A stretch of 44,328 nucleotides of DNA from an uncultured Bacilli bacterium (GCA_947632715.1 CANRQF010000003.1:1-44328); one strand, 5' to 3'. Positions 23,224-31,408 are shown, numbered from the stretch's first letter. A program made the numbers and translations. Notes: generated by a model not told the origin, from the sequence alone.

Positions 23224-24648
23224 TCAATTCGCTATTTTAAAGTGTGGTGCCTGAACATTCTCATCAAGGGCTTTAAATATATAGCCTTTTTCTTTTGCAT
23301 AAGTAATTATTTCTGGAAGAGCTTCTAAAGTATTCTTTTTGATATCGTGCATTAATATTATATAATCTTTAGGGTTATTTAAGTATGTTTTTACATTTTT
23401 TAATATTGCTTCTTTAGAATTATTTTTTTTACTTGTATCACCACTGTCGAAAGTCCAATCAAAATAGATATAGCCTTTTTCTGTCATTATCTTAGAAAGA
23501 TTAGTCATGATTCCCTTGGAATAATTCTTACTAACGGTATTAGATGATCCGCCTGGAAAACGAAATAATTTAGGATGTTGCCCTGTTTGTTCATAAACTA
23601 TTTGTTCAATACTATTAAAATCATTTAAATAAGCTTCAACACTACTATAAATATTCCATTTATGACTATAAGTGTGAATTCCAACTGTATGTCCATTTTC
23701 ATATTCTTGTTTTATTAAATATTGAAATTTTGGAAATTGATTTGTTACAAAAAATGTAGCTTTTACATCATATGTTTTTAAAACATTTAATAATTCTTCC
23801 GTATATTGACCAGGTCCATCGTCAAAAGTAAGATATATTATATTTTTATCTTTTTGTTCAATTTTTTCTTTCACTTCTATTTCTCTAGTTATTGATGATG
23901 AATTATTACTACTATCTTTTACAGTATAAGTCAATTTATAAATTCCAGAAACGTTAGTATCTACTTGACCTTCAATTTTTATTTTGCTAGTTAAATTTCC
24001 ATCGCAAGAATCATAAGCACTAACACCTAATTCCTCGTAATTATCACCTAAATTTAAACTAATTTTATTTTGGCCTTTTAATTCTATTTTTGGCTTTTCA
24101 TTATCTATATAATATAATTCTTTAGTTAAAGCATTTTCATTACCAGAACTATCAACGCTAAATATTTCTATTTTGTCACCATCAATTTTATAATTAATTT
24201 TATCAGATATATCTCCATCATAATTATCAATTGCCTTTATTTTCATTTGAATTGCTTTGCTATTTTTACAAGCTTCTATTTTTCCGTCTATTATAATTTC
24301 TGGTTTGATTGTATCTTTAATAATTATGTTTCTAAAAGATTGGTATGTTTTTTTGTTGTATTTTGTAGTATAAATAATTTGATATTTACCTATTTTATTT
24401 GTATTAACTATTGAATCAATTTCTAGTTTTAAATCTCTTTTGCCAAATATAGTACTTATATATGCACTAGCACCGGCATCTTTATATTCAGATCCAACTT
24501 CTAAAAAAATATTCCTTTCACCTTTAATGTCTATGTGAACTTTTGGAATTAATAAAAATGTTATGAAAATCAATAGCATCAAAATCAAAAAAGTTCCTAT
24601 TATAATTAATTTTTTTTTACTTTTTTTTACTTTTTCCTTCTTTTTCAT
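23224..24648 (-). CDS. Membrane-anchored polysaccharide deacetylase with bacterial Ig-like repeats
   Basis: After a Lys-rich start and one membrane helix (~12-34), the 474-residue protein has three Ig-like/DUF5011-type repeats (GSEYKDAGASAY at ~50; a middle one; GDNYEELGVSAYDSCDG at ~205) and a C-terminal NodB deacetylase domain (~270-460). NodB motifs are intact: TFDDGP, HTYSH with the metal histidines, RFPGGSS, DW and LMHD. It likely removes acetyl groups from peptidoglycan or another cell-surface glycan. The TGA stop is followed directly by the sigma-K promoter of the next gene. Confidence 0.88.
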   Translation of the reverse strand: MKKKEKVKKSKKKLIIIGTFLILMLLIFITFLLIPKVHIDIKGERNIFLEVGSEYKDAGASAYISTIFGKRDLKLEIDSIVNTNKIGKYQIIYTTKYNKKTYQSFRNIIIKDTIKPEIIIDGKIEACKNSKAIQMKIKAIDNYDGDISDKINYKIDGDKIEIFSVDSSGNENALTKELYYIDNEKPKIELKGQNKISLNLGDNYEELGVSAYDSCDGNLTSKIKIEGQVDTNVSGIYKLTYTVKDSSNNSSSITREIEVKEKIEQKDKNIIYLTFDDGPGQYTEELLNVLKTYDVKATFFVTNQFPKFQYLIKQEYENGHTVGIHTYSHKWNIYSSVEAYLNDFNSIEQIVYEQTGQHPKLFRFPGGSSNTVSKNYSKGIMTNLSKIMTEKGYIYFDWTFDSGDTSKKNNSKEAILKNVKTYLNNPKDYIILMHDIKKNTLEALPEIITYAKEKGYIFKALDENVQAPHFKIAN

Positions 24649-24683
24649 ACTACATAATCACCAATCGCAACTATATTGTATCA

Positions 24684-24703
24684 CAAAAAAAGCCGTTAGG
24701 CCT
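24684..24703 (-). terminator. Terminator after pgsA
   Basis: A short stem (AGGCC / GGCTT, one G-U pair) with a TAAC loop and seven T on the minus strand, 20 bases past pgsA and just before the deacetylase gene. Confidence 0.6.
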
Positions 24704-24724
24704 CTTTAATTTAAAATTTTTATA

Positions 24725-25327
24725 TTAATTGTCATTTTTTAAACATATTACTTTTGCTTGGTAGAAATATTGGTATCCACTAATAATAGATAATATTGTT
24801 GCCATAATTATTAACATCCTATCAAGCGGAATATTCAAAAATGAAAAAGGTATATTGTTAAATAATGTTAATGATAACCCAACCATCATACATATAGTTT
24901 TCAACTTACCTAAAATACTCGCTCCTACTGCCTTATCTTTTTTTCCACATATCATCTTACAAGAATCAACTACTATATCTCTTATTATGATTACAACAGG
25001 AATAATAATTGAAATCATTCGATCATATGCTAATATAATAAGTAACCCATTAACTAAAATTTTATCAGCAATGGCATCTGTTATTTTTCCAAAATCTGTC
25101 ACCATATTTTTACTTCGTGCAATATATCCATCTACAAAATCTGTAAGCGATGCTATTATAAATATTACACCAGCTAAAATGTACTTAGTATTTAATGTTT
25201 CTCCGTTAATTATATAATCATCAAATTTATACCCTAAATTATACCATGGTATCAATAATATTAATAACATTATAATAGTTAAAAAAATTCTGGCTATTGT
25301 AATCTTGTTAGGTAAATTCATTTTCAT
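24725..25327 (-). CDS. pgsA: CDP-diacylglycerol-glycerol-3-phosphate 3-phosphatidyltransferase
   Basis: PgsA makes phosphatidylglycerophosphate, the first committed step to phosphatidylglycerol. The 200-residue protein has several membrane helices and the full CDP-alcohol phosphotransferase motif DFVDGYIARS...DFGKITDAIAD (~residues 63-88), with all four Asp residues in place. It follows the RodZ-like gene by 14 bases, the order seen in B. subtilis (ymfM-pgsA). cinA and recA, next in Bacillus, are absent. Confidence 0.95.
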   Translation of the reverse strand: MKMNLPNKITIARIFLTIIMLLILLIPWYNLGYKFDDYIINGETLNTKYILAGVIFIIASLTDFVDGYIARSKNMVTDFGKITDAIADKILVNGLLIILAYDRMISIIIPVVIIIRDIVVDSCKMICGKKDKAVGASILGKLKTICMMVGLSLTLFNNIPFSFLNIPLDRMLIIMATILSIISGYQYFYQAKVICLKNDN

Positions 25328-25341
25328 AAAAACACTACTTT

Positions 25342-25806
25342 CTATAAACTAATGACTAATGCATTAGTATTATTAATCGCAAATTGATTAACTGACCAAA
25401 AGATAGCTAAAATAACTAATATTAATATAAGCAAATAGATACATATGTATATTTTTTTATTATTCTTTAATTTTGTACGTGTGTATGGTGATTGAATCAT
25501 ATTAGTTTCATTGACTTTTGCAGCTAACTCAATTGATTTTTCAATTTCTTTTACTGGTATTTTCGATGTGTATTCAAAAACATATTCATTAAAATTTTTT
25601 ATGATGTCATCGGCATCTAATCCTAAATATTTTGCATAATTGTATATATATTCCTTTAACAAAAATATATCTTTAAAAGAGCCAATTTTTCCGGCTTCTA
25701 TATTTTCTAAAATAATTTCACTAATATTTATATCTTTGCTAACTTCCGATAATTCTATACCCGATTCTTCGCGTGTTTCATGTAAGAGTTCCGCAATTCC
25801 ATCCAA
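25342..25806 (-). CDS. RodZ/YmfM-like helix-turn-helix membrane protein
   Basis: RodZ links MreB filaments to the membrane. This 154-residue protein has the cytoplasmic RodZ helix-turn-helix (HETREESGIELSEVSKDINIS...ENIEAG, ~8-38, then YAKYLGLD) and one membrane helix (~122-141), but only ~13 residues outside the membrane, less than typical RodZ. The start is TTG 25806 with AAGGAG 9 bases upstream. It is followed by pgsA, as ymfM is in B. subtilis. Confidence 0.82.
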   Translation of the reverse strand: MDGIAELLHETREESGIELSEVSKDINISEIILENIEAGKIGSFKDIFLLKEYIYNYAKYLGLDADDIIKNFNEYVFEYTSKIPVKEIEKSIELAAKVNETNMIQSPYTRTKLKNNKKIYICIYLLILILVILAIFWSVNQFAINNTNALVISL

Positions 25807-25836
25807 AATTATTCACTCCTTATTTATAAAATTAAA

Positions 25837-26185
25837 AATAATATTAATAAGCCATGTTCTGTACTCATTAAGAGCGACAAATATTTATCTATGCTAATGC
25901 ATCTGTTACAATAATTCAATTTCTTACGTAACAACTCCCCTACCATAAATTTGGGTTTCTCACTCGCAGGGTTTACCTCGTTTCATTTACTTGTTACCAA
26001 GCAACTCGTTTCTGTGGCACTTTGTGTCTACTAATATCTCATTAAGATAAGTTCAACGCCGTTAGTATTATACTACCTTAAGTTATTTTTTCCTTAAGTA
26101 CGAACACTACAATCATCGCAGATTGTGTGAGCATGGACTTTCCTCTATATTACTTAACTAATATAGCATTTGTCTAAATATTATT
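25837..26185 (-). ncRNA. rnpB: RNase P RNA, class B
   Basis: RNase P RNA trims tRNA 5' ends. On the minus strand the 5' part has the universal GAGGAAAGTCCATGCTC (near 26130-26146), the 3' part ends in ACAGAACATGGCTTA, and the ends pair through a 9-bp P1 (AATAATATT / AATATTATT) that is followed by T and so doubles as a terminator. Length ~350 suits the Bacillus type. The 5' end overlaps the gpsB stop codon; gpsB-rnpB is a conserved Firmicutes pair. End positions are approximate to a few bases. Confidence 0.93.
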
Positions 26186-26516
26186 CTTCTTTTCCAAAAA
26201 CTGCTTTTTCTAATTGGCTAATTCTTTTAAGCAAATCTACATTAGTCAAAGCATGAGTATTATTTTCTGCAGCAGATTTACTAACTTCAAGTTGTTCATT
26301 TAAAGATCTAATTTCTTTTTTTAATTTATTATTGTCATCAGTTAAATCTTTAATTTCTTTTTCTAATTTTTTTATATTAGAATTAAATTCTGTATAATCA
26401 CGAATAACCATATCTAGAAATTTGTCAACTTCTTGTGGTCTGTATCCTCTTGCATCAATTTTAAAGTCTTTTTCTAAAATTTCTTGCGGAGTTAAAAAAA
26501 TACGATCATTATACAA
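26181..26516 (-). CDS. gpsB: Cell-cycle protein GpsB (DivIVA-like), TTG start
   Basis: GpsB shuttles penicillin-binding proteins between septum and side wall. The ~111-residue protein has the DivIVA-like N-terminal domain (FLTPQEILEKDFKID ... GYRPQEVDKFLD), a long coiled coil (~45-88) and a short C-terminal helix (LLKRISQLEKAVFG). I start at TTG 26516: the GTG three codons earlier is part of the AAGGTG binding site, and the TTG gives the normal N-terminus YNDRIFL. A consensus promoter precedes it, and rnpB follows. Confidence 0.93.
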   Translation of the reverse strand: MYNDRIFLTPQEILEKDFKIDARGYRPQEVDKFLDMVIRDYTEFNSNIKKLEKEIKDLTDDNNKLKKEIRSLNEQLEVSKSAAENNTHALTNVDLLKRISQLEKAVFGKEE

Positions 26517-26539
26517 TTTAAACACCTTCTAACAATGAA

Positions 26540-26569
26540 ATTATAAACGATATTTACTTTCTTTGTCAA
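26540..26569 (-). promoter_or_regulatory. Consensus sigma-A promoter of gpsB-rnpB
   Basis: Perfect TTGACA (26564-26569) and TATAAT (26540-26545) with an 18-base spacer on the minus strand, 23 bases before the gpsB start. A strong promoter here suits rnpB, which has none of its own. Confidence 0.75.
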
Positions 26570-26654
26570 GTTGTTTGACCTTTATTGTATCTAATACCAT
26601 ATGCGAATAATCTATTTTTTTAATTAGTTCATTTATCATAAAATCTATTTTCAT
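26541..26654 (-). CDS. Possible 37-aa small protein
   Basis: An ATG at 26652-26654 with GGTGATGAT just upstream opens a 37-residue frame (MKIDFMINELIKKIDYSH...) ending in TAA within the gpsB promoter. It is amphipathic and basic at its end. There is no family support, and it overlaps the promoter, so it may be chance. Confidence 0.25.
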   Translation of the reverse strand: MKIDFMINELIKKIDYSHMVLDTIKVKQLDKESKYRL

Positions 26655-26768
26655 ATCATCACCATTATAATAATATCATACTATTTGTATTTTGATACTG
26701 TTTCGACAAAACTAGTCAAAATGATTTGAGAGAAAATAAAATTTTGTGTTTTAAAAGTCTTATTGTTT

Positions 26769-27105
26769 CTAATATAAACAATTGCCTGGAGTTCTAGGAA
26801 ATGCACTAACATCTCTAATGTTACTCATACCTGTCATATACATTAATAATCTTTCAAATCCCATTCCAAATCCAGAATGAATAGTTGTTCCATATTTTCT
26901 TAAATTCATATACCAAATATACTCATCTTTATTCATTCCTAATTCTTCAATTCCTTTTTCTAATTTATTAAAGTCATCTTCTCTTTGACTCATTCCATAA
27001 GTTTCGCCGATTCCAGATATGAAGTTGTTTAAAAGTAATATCGTCTGAAAAATAAATAAATCCGGAATCTTTTTGCTTTTGATAATTCAATATCCAACCT
27101 TAAAT
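26769..27105 (-). pseudogene. asnS: Relic of asparaginyl-tRNA synthetase with the middle deleted
   Basis: Two pieces of AsnRS are recognisable on the minus strand. Near 27000-27100 is part of the N-terminal OB-fold (GWILNYQKQKDSGFIYFSDD then ITFKQLHI). It is followed almost at once by the C-terminal end: SGIGETYGMSQRED, WYMNLRKYGT, GFGMGFERLLMY and FPRTPGNC, ending at a TAG. Some 300 codons between them, including motifs 1 and 2, are gone, the two parts are in different frames, and there is no start codon. A decayed T-box lies upstream. The gene cannot make an active enzyme. Confidence 0.85.
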
Positions 27106-27106
27106 T

Positions 27107-27300
27107 TTGCGGTAACACCCAATTTATTTATATTATAAATCACCTATAGATCACCTCAAAGATTTAACGCAACTTAGAACGAATGTATTTACTTTGTTCA
27201 ACACATCACTCAAAAAAGTTATTAAAATATAGCATAATGTCAAATCTCACTATAAATTGACTCTCTTTAAACCATTCTAAATTTAACTTCTTTTCTCATT
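27107..27300 (-). promoter_or_regulatory. Decayed T-box leader of the asnS relic
   Basis: On the minus strand, GGGTGTTACCGC (27109-27120) is one change from the T-box core, and 27239-27267 (AGAGAGTCAATTT...GTGAGATTTGACA) matches the distal Stem I region of the intact threonine T-box in this window. The terminator and the gene start that should follow the T-box are deleted. From here to 27480 the DNA is AT-rich and I see no gene. Confidence 0.65.
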
Positions 27301-27480
27301 GATTTATTTCTTTCAATATACCACTTTTATAATTAATTACATCTTTATATTTAATAAGTTTATATATTTTTTACTATTTCAACAATTCAGATTAAAATTC
27401 ATAAAATTTACTAATATAATTATTTCAGACTTTATTTATAAAAATGTGTGTTTACAAGTGTGCTTGAAAATAAAAATGAA

Positions 27481-27503
27481 TTAAAAACCCCGTAAATACG
27501 GGG
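27481..27503 (-). terminator. Terminator of the Arg-Pro tRNA pair
   Basis: A strong stem (CCCCGT / ACGGGG) with an AT-rich 4-base loop followed by TTTTT on the minus strand, 15 bases past tRNA-Pro. Confidence 0.8.
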
Positions 27504-27517
27504 AATAACTATCTTAA

Positions 27518-27594
27518 TGGTCGAGAAGACAGGATTCGAACCTGCGACCTCACGGTCCCAAACCGCGCGCACTACCAAACTGTGCTACTTCTCG
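27518..27594 (-). tRNA. tRNA-Pro (UGG)
   Basis: Acceptor CGAGAAG/CTTCTCG, anticodon loop TTTGGGA (anticodon TGG), T-loop TTCGAAT, encoded CCA. Second of a two-tRNA transcript. Confidence 0.96.
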
Positions 27595-27598
27595 AAAA

Positions 27599-27675
27599 TG
27601 GTGCGTCCAGAGGGAGTCGAACCCCCAACCTTTAGATCCGTAGTCTAACACTCTATCCAATTGAGCTATGGGCGC
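27599..27675 (-). tRNA. tRNA-Arg (ACG)
   Basis: Acceptor GCGCCCA with 3' partner TGGACGC, anticodon loop CTACGGA (anticodon ACG, presumably edited to ICG by TadA), encoded CCA; 4 bases upstream of tRNA-Pro. Confidence 0.95.
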
Positions 27676-27842
27676 GATTTCTTCCTTCAATAGCACTAAC
27701 ATTATATTACATATAAATCAAAAAATCAACTAATTATAGGAAAAAATTAAATTTTCTTAATTGGAAAAGTAAAAGCAATTATTATAAAATGAGTTGCATT
27801 TACTTGTCCAATTCACCAAAATTAAATTTTGTAAAGTGAAAA

Positions 27843-28583
27843 TCAAATTTTTATCTTTGTAAATAATTTACTAATATCCTCTCTTTTTATTTTAAATGCA
27901 ACTCCATGTATATCCATCTGAGGATTTCCTAAAATACTTTTTCCTTCTTTAATATACATTAACACATGTATTTTATCATTCTTAATTAATTGTAAAAATT
28001 CAAAAAATCCTTTTAATTTGTATGCTTCCATTTTTAAATATTTATAATACAATTTTTTGCTATAAGTATAAGGATAACCATAAACAATAGCTAAATAAGA
28101 TAATTTCTTTTTTAATTTGTTTTCAAGTAATTTAAAATCCCAATAACAAACAACCTCCTTAAATGTACCGTTATAATACGATTCAACATTAACTCGTGTA
28201 TTTAAATAATCCACATTTAATTTAAATTCGTATCCATTAACATTTCTAGTATAATTAGAAAATATCGTTCTACTAAAAAATATTACATCATTTGGATTAT
28301 TATTCCTATGGTAACCGTAATTCTCAATAATGTATCTTGTTGCATAGGTACCATTTCTATAAGGTGATGCTGTAAAAAGTGTTAATGGTGTTTTAGTATA
28401 CCCTAATTTGCATTTTATTTCTACACTTCCAAAATCTGGTTTACATTCTTGATCTTCTTTTTTATTTAATAGCGTTTCAAAGGTATATCCTAATCCTCCA
28501 GTACCTTTTCGCATTGCTTCAATTAATCCAATATTTTTAATTCTATTAAATTCCTTTTTTAATTTTAAAAAATCTTGATTCAT
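27843..28583 (-). CDS. Orphan MvaI/BcnI-family restriction endonuclease
   Basis: The 246-residue protein matches the MvaI/BcnI nuclease family, which is related to MutH. GTGGLGYTFETLL (~28-39) is the family helix, and the PD-(D/E)xK site reads PDFGSVEIKCK with D50, E55 and K57. The rest is a mixed fold with LTLFTASP and a C-terminal region (HVLMYIKEGKSILG ... HGVAFKIK). All catalytic residues are present. No methyltransferase lies nearby, unlike a normal type II system. It sits between two tRNA groups. The stop is TGA. Confidence 0.8.
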   Translation of the reverse strand: MNQDFLKLKKEFNRIKNIGLIEAMRKGTGGLGYTFETLLNKKEDQECKPDFGSVEIKCKLGYTKTPLTLFTASPYRNGTYATRYIIENYGYHRNNNPNDVIFFSRTIFSNYTRNVNGYEFKLNVDYLNTRVNVESYYNGTFKEVVCYWDFKLLENKLKKKLSYLAIVYGYPYTYSKKLYYKYLKMEAYKLKGFFEFLQLIKNDKIHVLMYIKEGKSILGNPQMDIHGVAFKIKREDISKLFTKIKI

Positions 28584-28747
28584 AATATAAAACCCGCCTT
28601 CAAAATTGTTTTACCACAAAAATATTAAAAAAATTATCAATTTATGTCGATAACGTAAAAAATCGTAAATAAAATTAATATTTTTAATAAAAAAGGAGTT
28701 TTTAATATTATAATTACAATAGAGAGCAAGATTTTAGGGAAGTAATA

Positions 28748-28822
28748 TTGAAAATAACTAAAATAAGAATAAAAAGTTTATATAAAAGCTCTTGTATTGT
28801 ATGTCATCTTCCATTTGGATGA
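28748..28822 (+). CDS. Possible 24-aa peptide ending inside a terminator
   Basis: TTG 28748 after GGGAAG opens a short frame (KITKIRIKSLYKSSCIVCHLPFG) that stops with TGA inside the plus-strand terminator hairpin. It is basic with a CxxC pair. A strong AAAGGAGT lies upstream near 28690 but leads only into a 12-codon frame without ATG. Very tentative; the transcript may be a small RNA. Confidence 0.2.
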   Translation: MKITKIRIKSLYKSSCIVCHLPFG

Positions 28823-28830
28823 CTTTTTTT
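28803..28830 (+). terminator. Plus-strand terminator without an obvious gene
   Basis: GTCATC / GATGAC stem with a 9-base loop followed by seven T, on the plus strand. All annotated genes around it are on the minus strand, so it implies a short plus-strand transcript from about 28640-28690. Confidence 0.6.
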
Positions 28831-28833
28831 ATA

Positions 28834-28859
28834 TTAAAAAACCTCTTTATCAAGAGGTT
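28834..28859 (-). terminator. Terminator of the five-tRNA operon
   Basis: A perfect 8-bp stem (AACCTCTT / AAGAGGTT) with a 4-base loop and TTTTT on the minus strand, 11 bases past tRNA-Lys. Confidence 0.8.
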
Positions 28860-28869
28860 ATTTTTCAAA

Positions 28870-28945
28870 TGGTGTCTCGTTGGAGATTTGAACTCCAGAC
28901 CCTTCGATTAAAAGTCGAATGCTCTACCGACTGAGCTAACGAGAC
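28870..28945 (-). tRNA. tRNA-Lys (UUU)
   Basis: Acceptor GTCTCGT/ACGAGAC, anticodon loop CTTTTAA (anticodon TTT), encoded CCA. Last of the Val-Thr-Tyr-Gln-Lys operon. Confidence 0.96.
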
Positions 28946-28959
28946 ACAAAAATAAAAAT

Positions 28960-29035
28960 TGGCTGCCCCGGCTGGGCTCGAACCAACGGAATGTCAGAGT
29001 CAAAGTCTGATGCCTTACCACTTGGCTACGGGGCA
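28960..29035 (-). tRNA. tRNA-Gln (UUG)
   Basis: Acceptor TGCCCCG/CGGGGCA, anticodon loop CTTTGAC (anticodon TTG), encoded GCCA end. Confidence 0.95.
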
Positions 29036-29043
29036 ATTTTTAA

Positions 29044-29127
29044 TGGTGGAGGGACATGGATTTGAACCATGGAATCCGAAGAAACAGATTTACAGTCTGC
29101 CGCGTTTGACCACTTCGCTATCCCTCC
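29044..29127 (-). tRNA. tRNA-Tyr (GUA)
   Basis: Acceptor GGAGGGA/TCCCTCC, anticodon loop CTGTAAA (anticodon GTA), a long variable arm as expected for bacterial tRNA-Tyr, encoded CCA. Confidence 0.96.
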
Positions 29128-29135
29128 ACATAAAA

Positions 29136-29211
29136 TGGTGCCGACAGAGGGAATCGAACCCCCAACCTATTGATTACAAGTCAATTGCGCTACCAATTAC
29201 GCTATGTCGGC
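29136..29211 (-). tRNA. tRNA-Thr (UGU)
   Basis: Acceptor GCCGACA/TGTCGGC, anticodon loop CTTGTAA (anticodon TGT), encoded CCA. The thrS T-box specifier ACU would pair better with a GGU isoacceptor not in this window. Confidence 0.96.
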
Positions 29212-29217
29212 ATCCAA

Positions 29218-29294
29218 TGGTGGGCGATATAGGACTCGAACCTATGACCCCTTGCTTGTAAGGCAAATGCTCTAACCAACTGAGCTAATCGCCC
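29218..29294 (-). tRNA. tRNA-Val (UAC)
   Basis: Acceptor GGGCGAT with 3' partner ATCGCCC, anticodon loop CTTACAA (anticodon TAC), encoded CCA. First of the five-tRNA operon. Confidence 0.96.
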
Positions 29295-29336
29295 GACATA
29301 GAAATTTTCATCTTTGGTTTCCCTAAGACAATTAAG

Positions 29337-29365
29337 ATTATACTATACAAATTTTATTTATGCAA
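29337..29365 (-). promoter_or_regulatory. Promoter of the five-tRNA operon
   Basis: TTGCAT (29360-29365), a 17-base spacer and a perfect TATAAT (29337-29342) on the minus strand, 43 bases before tRNA-Val. Confidence 0.7.
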
Positions 29366-29413
29366 GATTTTTTTGATTTATTTCTGTTTTTTTTATTTAA
29401 AATTGTAAACAAA

Positions 29414-29839
29414 TCAAAAAATTAACCCTTTTTGTATTGCATAGGGCAAAAAATGTTCTCCAATTGAAGAAGATAAATTATACTCCGTTTCACCCAATTT
29501 ATACCAATGATAATCCAATATTTCATCATTTGGAATTAGAGAAACGTGAATGTGTTTGGTTGCTAAAAACATGTTCATTTCTATTATAATATCGCTATCA
29601 CTTGCTGCAACTTCCTTAAAACACATAATCGGTAGCAAATCCTCTTCACAAAATTCAAACCCTTGTCCTATCTCTTCATTTACTTCTCTTAATGCAGCGA
29701 TAATTTCTGTTTCACCAGTTTCAATTCCGCCACCAACCAAAGTCCAAGAATTTGTTGTACTACTCCTTTGTGATTTAACAATTAATAATTTTCCGTCTTC
29801 AATAAAAGCTACTCCAACTACTCTTTTCAATTTTTCCAT
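29414..29839 (-). CDS. Nudix hydrolase
   Basis: Nudix enzymes cleave nucleoside diphosphates linked to another moiety. The 141-residue protein has the full Nudix box GGGIETGETEIIAALREVNEEIG (~36-58) with the metal-binding EE pair. Substrate not predictable. I start at ATG 29839 (9 bases after AAAGGA) rather than the ATG that touches that site. It is divergent from the helicase gene. The stop is TGA. Confidence 0.86.
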   Translation of the reverse strand: MEKLKRVVGVAFIEDGKLLIVKSQRSSTTNSWTLVGGGIETGETEIIAALREVNEEIGQGFEFCEEDLLPIMCFKEVAASDSDIIIEMNMFLATKHIHVSLIPNDEILDYHWYKLGETEYNLSSSIGEHFLPYAIQKGLIF

Positions 29840-29962
29840 AAAAAACATTCCTTTACCAATTAAATTATACTATAAAAATATTTGTAATTTTGTTTTTTTA
29901 TTGGCAACTATGTCAATTTATGTTAATATTTTTTTAGAAACTTTCCTAAAAAGGATTTTACT

Positions 29963-31408
29963 ATGTCTAAAAATTATATTATAAATAACTATGAATTAGA
30001 TGACTTTCAAATGGAATTAATAAATTCTAACAATAATTCTATAGTCATTGCAGGTGCAGGTGCTGGCAAAACATTAACAATCTTAGGAAAAGTTAAGTTT
30101 CTTATTGAAAACGATAAAATAAATCCATCAGAAATAGCAATAATTTCTTTTACAAATGCCTCTACAAATGACATAAAAAGGAAATTAAATTTTAATGTCA
30201 ATGTTTTTACTTTCCATAAATTAGCAATAGAAATACTAAAAAGGAATAAATTAGAATATAATATATGCTCTGACAATTTATTACCATACATTACAAGCGA
30301 ATATTTACACACTTGTGATATTACAAATCAAAACTTAATTCTTAAATTTTTAAAAATCAAAATCTCTTATTCTCAATTTTTAAAATCGCCCCAATTTTCA
30401 GCATTTCATAAATTTATTATAACTTTTATAAATCTATGGAAAACCAACAATTACAATTACAACAATATTAAAAATATTAAATTAGCAAAACTGGAGAAAA
30501 AAGTATTAACTGTGATATTTACCATCTATCAAAATTATATTATTGAAAAAGCGAGTACAAATAGCTATGACTTTGATGATTTAATAATTAAAGCGACACA
30601 ATTATCATTTAATTCTAATTTTAAATACATCATTATTGACGAATTTCAAGACACATCTTTTATTAGATTAAATTTAATCAAAGAGCTTTGCAAAAAGAAT
30701 AACTGCAAAATCATCGTAGTTGGTGATGATTGGCAATCAATATATCGATTCAGTGGTTGTGATTTAAATATATTTATAAATTTCCACAAACATTTTAATA
30801 ACGTCAAAACGATCAAATTGGTAAATACTTATCGAAATAGTCAAGAATTAATCAATATAGCCTCCGAATTTGTCATGCGAAATCATAAACAAATTAAAAA
30901 AAAATTAAAATCCTCAATTCATATAAATTCTCCATTAATATTTGCTCCATACACCAAAAAAGCAGATTCTCTTAAAGCAATTTTAACCCATCTATATAAA
31001 TTAAGTAACGATATAATGATTTTAACAAGAAATAATCAAGATATTTACGAATATATTGACAAAGATTTTATACTTCTTAACAATGAACTAATATATAATG
31101 ACCATATAAACAAATTTTACACCATTCACAAATCTAAAGGACTTGAAAGCGAGTATGTAATATTATTAAATTGTAACAATGAAATTTTAGGCATTCCAAA
31201 TCAAATAGAAAATCATCCTCTTATTGACAAAATATTTTCCAATAATGAAATAAAATTTGCTGAAGAAAGGCGTTTATTTTATGTAGCAATAACACGTTGC
31301 AAAAAACAAACTATATTAATGTATGATAAAAACAATCCTTCGGTATTCATAAAAGAAATTAAAAGGATTGTTATAAAACAATTAGGAAAAATTGAATATT
31401 TTAAATAG
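29963..31408 (+). CDS. Short UvrD/Rep-type superfamily 1 DNA helicase
   Basis: All SF1 helicase motifs are present in 481 residues: Walker A GAGAGKT (31-37), motif Ia (ISFTNASTNDIKRKL), motif II DEFQDT, motif III GDDWQSIYRFSG, motif IV TYRN, motif V HKSKGLESEYV and motif VI EERRLFYVAITR. UvrD and PcrA are over 700 residues, so most of the 1B and 2B insertions are absent; such short forms resemble helicase IV-like or defence-associated helicases. AAAAAGGA precedes the ATG. It is a single plus-strand gene between a Nudix gene and DUF368, and converges with the latter. Confidence 0.88.
   Translation: MSKNYIINNYELDDFQMELINSNNNSIVIAGAGAGKTLTILGKVKFLIENDKINPSEIAIISFTNASTNDIKRKLNFNVNVFTFHKLAIEILKRNKLEYNICSDNLLPYITSEYLHTCDITNQNLILKFLKIKISYSQFLKSPQFSAFHKFIITFINLWKTNNYNYNNIKNIKLAKLEKKVLTVIFTIYQNYIIEKASTNSYDFDDLIIKATQLSFNSNFKYIIIDEFQDTSFIRLNLIKELCKKNNCKIIVVGDDWQSIYRFSGCDLNIFINFHKHFNNVKTIKLVNTYRNSQELINIASEFVMRNHKQIKKKLKSSIHINSPLIFAPYTKKADSLKAILTHLYKLSNDIMILTRNNQDIYEYIDKDFILLNNELIYNDHINKFYTIHKSKGLESEYVILLNCNNEILGIPNQIENHPLIDKIFSNNEIKFAEERRLFYVAITRCKKQTILMYDKNNPSVFIKEIKRIVIKQLGKIEYFK

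Noticed and set aside
27299..27484. 61-residue plus-strand frame (MIYFFQYTTF...)
   Set aside because: Low-complexity Phe/Ile translation of AT-rich spacer and decayed T-box DNA, without ribosome binding site, and ending inside a tRNA-operon terminator.
28959..29261. 100-residue plus-strand frame across the tRNA cluster
   Set aside because: It is the antisense of four tRNA genes; the sequence is fully explained by the tRNAs and their encoded CCA ends.
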